34,215 nucleotides of DNA from the NCBI GenBank assembly GCA_037444185.1, contig JBBIMW010000024.1, positions 1 to 34,215 of the forward strand, given 5' to 3'. Below the pieces are notes generated by a model that was given only the letters and a program-made list of their open reading frames with translations, searched no databases and was not told the origin of the DNA. Origin of the DNA: JAILZP01 sp037444185 (lineage in GTDB: Bacteria; Bacillota; Desulfotomaculia; Desulfotomaculales; Desulfocucumaceae). The translations under genes and the position numbers were made by a program. This document shows positions 31,467-34,215 of this stretch, in pieces (the stretch's first letter is position 1; each line of letters opens with the position of its first letter).

Positions 31467-32930
31467 TTGTCCACAATTATTTTATCGCACAAGGACGGAA
31501 AAATAAAGGATTTTTCAGGGGATTCGCACAAGATGACTGCCAAAGTAGAGACAGCCAGCATAGGGACCACAACGCTGACTGAACCTGTACAGCCCCTACC
31601 GCTTGATGCCCTCCCCGGCTGCCTGGTGCCCCTGGTGACGGAGGGGGCCGGGGCGAACTGCTGCCCCCCTGAATTTATAGCCATACCGGCGCTTGCAGTA
31701 CTGGGCCTGGCCATAGGCAACAGCAGGGTGCTGCAAATCAAAACGGGATGGACCTTCAAGGCAAATATTTATGCCGCTGTGGTGGCCCCGCCGGGCAGCG
31801 CAAAGAGCCCCGCCCAGGCCCTGGCAATGGCACCGGTAAGGGATCTGCAAAGGAAAAAAGCCCGGGAGTACGAGGTTGCAATGGAGGATTACGCAGGAAA
31901 GTTGGCGGAATGGGAACTGGAATGCGACCGGGCAAAAAAAGCCGGCAAAGTGAAACCGGACAAGCCGGAGGCCCCGGTCATGGAGGAGTTATATACGACG
32001 GATACGACTACGGAGGCACTGGCCCAGGCCCTGGCTCAGAACCCCAGGGGAATGATTGTAATATGCGATGAGTTAACAGGATGGGTAAACGGCTTAAATC
32101 AGTACAAGGGCGGCAAGGGAGCCGACCGGGAATATTACCTTTCATTCTGGAATGGCGCGGCCACAAAGGTAAACAGGACCAGGCGGGAGCCGGTTTTCCT
32201 TCCGGACCCTTTTCTGTCGGTGGTGGGGGCAATACCTCCGGCAACCCTCAACCAGCTGGTGGATGAAAAAGGGAGGGGCGAAGACGGCTTCATTCACCGG
32301 ATTTTATTTTCTTATCCGGATTCGCTTAACCAGCGGTGGACCGAGGAAACGGTTTCGGACCACGCCAGGAGCTTATACGAGAAAACATTTAATGCTTTGC
32401 GGGAACTGAAACCGGATCCTGACGGAACCCCCGGGGTGATTAAGTTGACAGACGAAGCATACAGTCTTTGGATCAAGTGCTACGACAAAACGCAATCAGA
32501 ACGGGAGGCCCCGGATTTTCAGGAGAACCTGCAGGGGGTTTGGGCAAAGATGCCCTCGCAGGCGGCACGGCTCGCCCTGATCATCCACTGCTGCCGCCTG
32601 GTCAGCGAGGAGATCGTTGGAAAACTGGACAGAAAAAGCATGGCCATGGCCTGGCTGCTGGCGGAATATTTCAAGTCCCACGCCCGGCGGGTATACCAGC
32701 ACCTTCAGGAGGGCTCAGAGGACAGGAAAATCCGTCAGGTGGTGGATTGGATCAAAAAACATGCTTCGGCCGGCGTCACCGCCAGGGAACTGTTGACGGC
32801 AAGGCTGTTCAAGACCGTTGATGAGGCCAAGGCATTAATCCAAACAATGGAAAAACGTGGGCTGGGGTATTTTTTAGAGGAAGGGGGTACTCGCGGTCCC
32901 AAAAAACAAATTTTTATTCTCAACAAGTGA
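31467..32930 (+). CDS. DUF3987 P-loop protein (mobile-element helicase/primase-associated)
   Basis: A 487-residue protein. It has VVAPPGSAKSP (Walker A, about 106-115) and RGMIVICDELTGW (Walker B, about 195-206), followed by LSVVGAIPPATLNQLVDE, the DUF3987 pattern found in phage and plasmid replication proteins near primases. A lysine-rich insert, KAGKVKPDKPEAP (158-170), lies between the two motifs. A C-terminal winged-helix-like end follows. The start is TTG 31467 after AAGGAGATGA (spacing about 10). It stands alone: no primase, integrase or replication initiator is next to it, hinting at a reduced element. Confidence 0.8.
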   Translation: MSTIILSHKDGKIKDFSGDSHKMTAKVETASIGTTTLTEPVQPLPLDALPGCLVPLVTEGAGANCCPPEFIAIPALAVLGLAIGNSRVLQIKTGWTFKANIYAAVVAPPGSAKSPAQALAMAPVRDLQRKKAREYEVAMEDYAGKLAEWELECDRAKKAGKVKPDKPEAPVMEELYTTDTTTEALAQALAQNPRGMIVICDELTGWVNGLNQYKGGKGADREYYLSFWNGAATKVNRTRREPVFLPDPFLSVVGAIPPATLNQLVDEKGRGEDGFIHRILFSYPDSLNQRWTEETVSDHARSLYEKTFNALRELKPDPDGTPGVIKLTDEAYSLWIKCYDKTQSEREAPDFQENLQGVWAKMPSQAARLALIIHCCRLVSEEIVGKLDRKSMAMAWLLAEYFKSHARRVYQHLQEGSEDRKIRQVVDWIKKHASAGVTARELLTARLFKTVDEAKALIQTMEKRGLGYFLEEGGTRGPKKQIFILNK

Positions 32931-32960
32931 TTATTTTCAGCAGGTTTTGCCTCAGCACTA

Positions 32961-33074
32961 CAGCCACAAGGGTTATACCCGCTGATAACCGCTTCAGCGG
33001 GTTTTCAGCAGGTTTCCGGAAAGCCTTGCGGCTGTTGGGTTATACCTGCTGAAACAGTATAACCCACGTGGCTG
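32961..33074. repeat. nested inverted-repeat block after the DUF3987 gene
   Basis: CAGCCACAAGGGTTATAC (32961-32978) faces GTATAACCCACGTGGCTG (33057-33074), an 18-bp inverted repeat with two mismatches. Inside are TGGGTTATAC/GTATAACCCA (33036-33045 and 33057-33066), CCCGCTGA/TCAGCGGG (32978-33001), and direct copies of GGGTTATACC (32970, 33037) and CAGCAGGTTT (near 32939 and 33006). It is noncoding and could be an operator, recombination site or origin. Confidence 0.7.
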
Positions 33075-33114
33075 TATGGTTGATAGAATTTTGCTCAATT
33101 AATGGGGTGGTGAT

Positions 33115-33321
33115 ATGACAATAAGGGATGAACTGATACGCATAATATCCGGTGAAACGTCACCAAAGGATAAGACAGACAGGGCGGTCGTTCATATATA
33201 TCCTGCAAGGCCCTCCTGTCGGGCCGCAGGCCGGTGTTTAAAGGCGGAGCTGGACTGTAACCTGTTTCCGTTGCGCCGTGGGTGGTGCAGGAAAAGGGTT
33301 ACAACTTGTGGTCGAAGATAA
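33115..33321 (+). pseudogene. short hypothetical ORF, probably truncated
   Basis: The ATG follows GGTGGTGAT, a reasonable ribosome site, and the first 30 residues (MTIRDELIRIISGETSPKDK...) look like a genuine N-terminus. Then at about residue 30 the sequence becomes Arg/Cys-rich and unlike protein, and it overlaps another frame that encodes part of an M23 peptidase. A hairpin (CCTGC-AA-GGCCC / GGGCC-GCAGG, 33202-33230) marks the junction. Likely the front end of a gene fused to a different remnant. Confidence 0.4.
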
Positions 33322-33504
33322 AGACATTCAAAATTTTGCATGACAGATATGAAAGTGACAAAGCCGGGGGAGGAGGTCGAAAAGGGCCAGGTGATAGCCC
33401 TGGCCGATTCGACCGGGAAGTCCACCGGGAACCACCTGCATTTCGAGGTCAGGACCGGGGAGGGGAAGACGGGGATTATTGATCCGTTAAAAATGTTGCC
33501 ATGA
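33254..33504 (+). pseudogene. frameshifted C-terminal remnant of an M23 peptidase
   Basis: Frame 33254-33340 reads GGAGKGLQLVVEDKDIQNFA and then stops. The frame starting at ATG 33340 continues MTDMKVTKPGEEVEKGQV and STGNHLHFEVRTGEGK, ending at 33504. Together they give the final part of a LytM/M23 metallopeptidase, including the HxH zinc motif (HLHFE). The first zinc-binding motif and the N-terminus are missing. The frame break lies at 33338-33343. Such enzymes occur in cell-wall lysis and phage tails. Confidence 0.65.
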
Positions 33505-33531
33505 AATGTTGCCATGAGTTGAAAAAATGTC

Positions 33532-33560
33532 TTGACATCGCAGTGTGGCTTTAATATAAT
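33532..33560 (+). promoter_or_regulatory. perfect consensus sigma-A promoter
   Basis: TTGACA (33532-33537), a 17-bp spacer, and TATAAT (33555-33560). Both hexamers are perfect, predicting very strong transcription into DNA with no convincing gene. Confidence 0.75.
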
Positions 33561-33566
33561 TTCATC

Positions 33567-33680
33567 AAGAGTTGACTTTACAGGAGGCAGGCGGCTTAAA
33601 CGCGCCAAAAATAAGCGAAAAAGATGTACAAAATGCAGTGCAAGCCGGGGCCGGGGGTTATTCTCCGGCTTCAGTTTTTT
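33567..33680 (+). ncRNA. candidate small RNA, copy 2
   Basis: Between the perfect promoter at 33532 and the terminator at 33642-33680 lies a unit of about 114 nt. It shares AAAAGATGTACAAAAT (33619-33634) and AATGCAGTGCAA (33632-33643) with copy 1 at 31265-31324; here the two motifs overlap, while copy 1 has about 33 extra nt between them. No good ORF is present. Size and ends are estimated from promoter and terminator only. Confidence 0.42.
33642..33680 (+). terminator. terminator of candidate small RNA copy 2
   Basis: AAGCCGG (33642-33648) pairs with CCGGCTT (33665-33671), followed by CAG and six T. The T-run is also part of a palindrome, CAGTTTTTTAAAAAACTG (33672-33689). Confidence 0.6.
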
Positions 33681-33871
33681 AAAAAACTGGGTCATATGTT
33701 CGGTTTTTGTTTTTTGCAAAAGGGGGTGACAGATAATCGGGCTTCGCCCGATGCGCCTTATATCCTCAGACTTAAAAGCCGGGGCTTTATGGCGCATTTT
33801 GGTAAAAAGTCTTGTTACGCTGCCGGCCAAAGGGAGGCCAGGGGGCCTGTCCCCCTGGCCGTCTTTCAGGG
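33681..33871. other. noncoding stretch with hairpins
   Basis: No gene is supported. Two strong hairpins occur: ATCGGGC-TTC-GCCCGAT (33737-33753) and GGCCAGGGGG-CCTGT-CCCCCTGGCC (33836-33860), the latter followed by GTCTTTC and so a weak terminator. A reading frame crosses the stretch but has repetitive, unlike-protein composition. Confidence 0.4.
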
Positions 33872-34165
33872 ATGATGCGATATGTCCATATTGTACAGGC
33901 GGGAATTTTTATTAAGCAGCGACTTTTGCACAGCAGAGAACCCGCCCCCTGGCCGTTATTAGTAATTCCGGTTTACACAGAGTTAGCCGGTAAGGTCTGC
34001 ATAGATAAAAGCAATATTGTATATGCAGTTAAGAAACTTAAAGATAAAATTGAAAAAGGATACTATATAGCAGGTGTGGATTGCGAAGCCTTAACAAATG
34101 CATTCAAAGCGAGGGAAGAATATCATGTCAGGACAAAGTCAAAAGCTGAATTAAAAAAAATGTAA
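33872..34165 (+). CDS. hypothetical protein, possibly a fragment
   Basis: About 97 residues from ATG 33872. The second half (VCIDKSNIVYAVKKLKDKIEK, then GVDCEALTNAFKAREEY and a Lys-rich end KSKAELKKM) looks like real protein, while the first half is less convincing and no good ribosome site precedes it. Not recognised. The base composition is more AT-rich than the chromosomal genes to the left, in keeping with a mobile-element remnant. Confidence 0.35.
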   Translation: MMRYVHIVQAGIFIKQRLLHSREPAPWPLLVIPVYTELAGKVCIDKSNIVYAVKKLKDKIEKGYYIAGVDCEALTNAFKAREEYHVRTKSKAELKKM

Positions 34166-34215
34166 GTATTCAGTGAACCCGCTTTGAACCCGCCGCCTAT
34201 TTCCCCAATAGTTTG

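Noticed and set aside
33624..33875. 83-residue ORF overlapping the second small RNA cassette
   Set aside because: It runs through the terminator and hairpins, has unlike-protein composition and no ribosome site.
1..34215. insertion sequence or transposase
   Set aside because: No transposase-like ORF or terminal inverted repeats with target duplication were seen anywhere in the window.

Overview
The window looks like a chromosomal segment from a low-to-mid-GC Firmicute of the Clostridia, most likely the Desulfotomaculum/Pelotomaculum (Peptococcaceae) group. This is inferred from strong GGAGG-type ribosome binding sites, many GTG/TTG starts, consensus TTGACA/TATAAT promoters, a futalosine-type menaquinone cluster, selA-selB and a Fur-controlled feo operon. 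I could not run a taxonomic search.

Left part (1-9671, minus strand): a complete type III-A CRISPR-Cas operon, in transcription order cas10/csm1, csm2, csm3, csm4, csm5, cas6, csm6, cas1, cas2, very tightly packed. Cas10 (HD, Zn ribbon, GGDD) and Csm2-5 form the RNA-targeting complex. Cas6 processes crRNA. Csm6 (CARF plus HEPN) is the cyclic-oligoadenylate-activated RNase. Cas1-Cas2 acquire spacers. Downstream of cas2 there is an AT-rich possible leader and one repeat-like unit (98-135), but no second intact repeat where one would be expected.

Middle part (9672-24408, plus strand): a ferredoxin, a large membrane protein with an alkaline-phosphatase-like ectodomain, an FAH-family enzyme and speD. 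After a terminator comes a menaquinone operon: a degenerate prenyl-synthase-like protein, menG, a UbiD-family decarboxylase, mqnP, mqnE, mqnA and mqnC. It runs on into selA and selB. mqnB, mqnD and the UbiX partner are not in the window. One junction, mqnE-mqnA, holds a foldable intergenic element.

Right-middle part (24454-30769): a PPC/DUF296 protein, a MidA-like methyltransferase, a short basic protein, an LpdD-like prenyl-flavin chaperone candidate, a 45-residue Cys-rich peptide, and an iron-uptake block on the minus strand (DUF2325 gene, feoA, feoB, zinc-ribbon protein) with Fur-box-like palindromes. A DUF456 membrane protein follows on the plus strand.

Right end (30872-34215): tRNA-Pro(CGG), then a region that looks like the edge of an integrated or decayed mobile element. 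It contains helically phased TCAGACAG repeats, a hairpin-rich leader before a DUF3987 P-loop protein, a nested inverted-repeat block, a frameshifted M23 peptidase remnant, and two related promoter-to-terminator cassettes without an ORF that may encode a small RNA family. No integrase is visible in the window.
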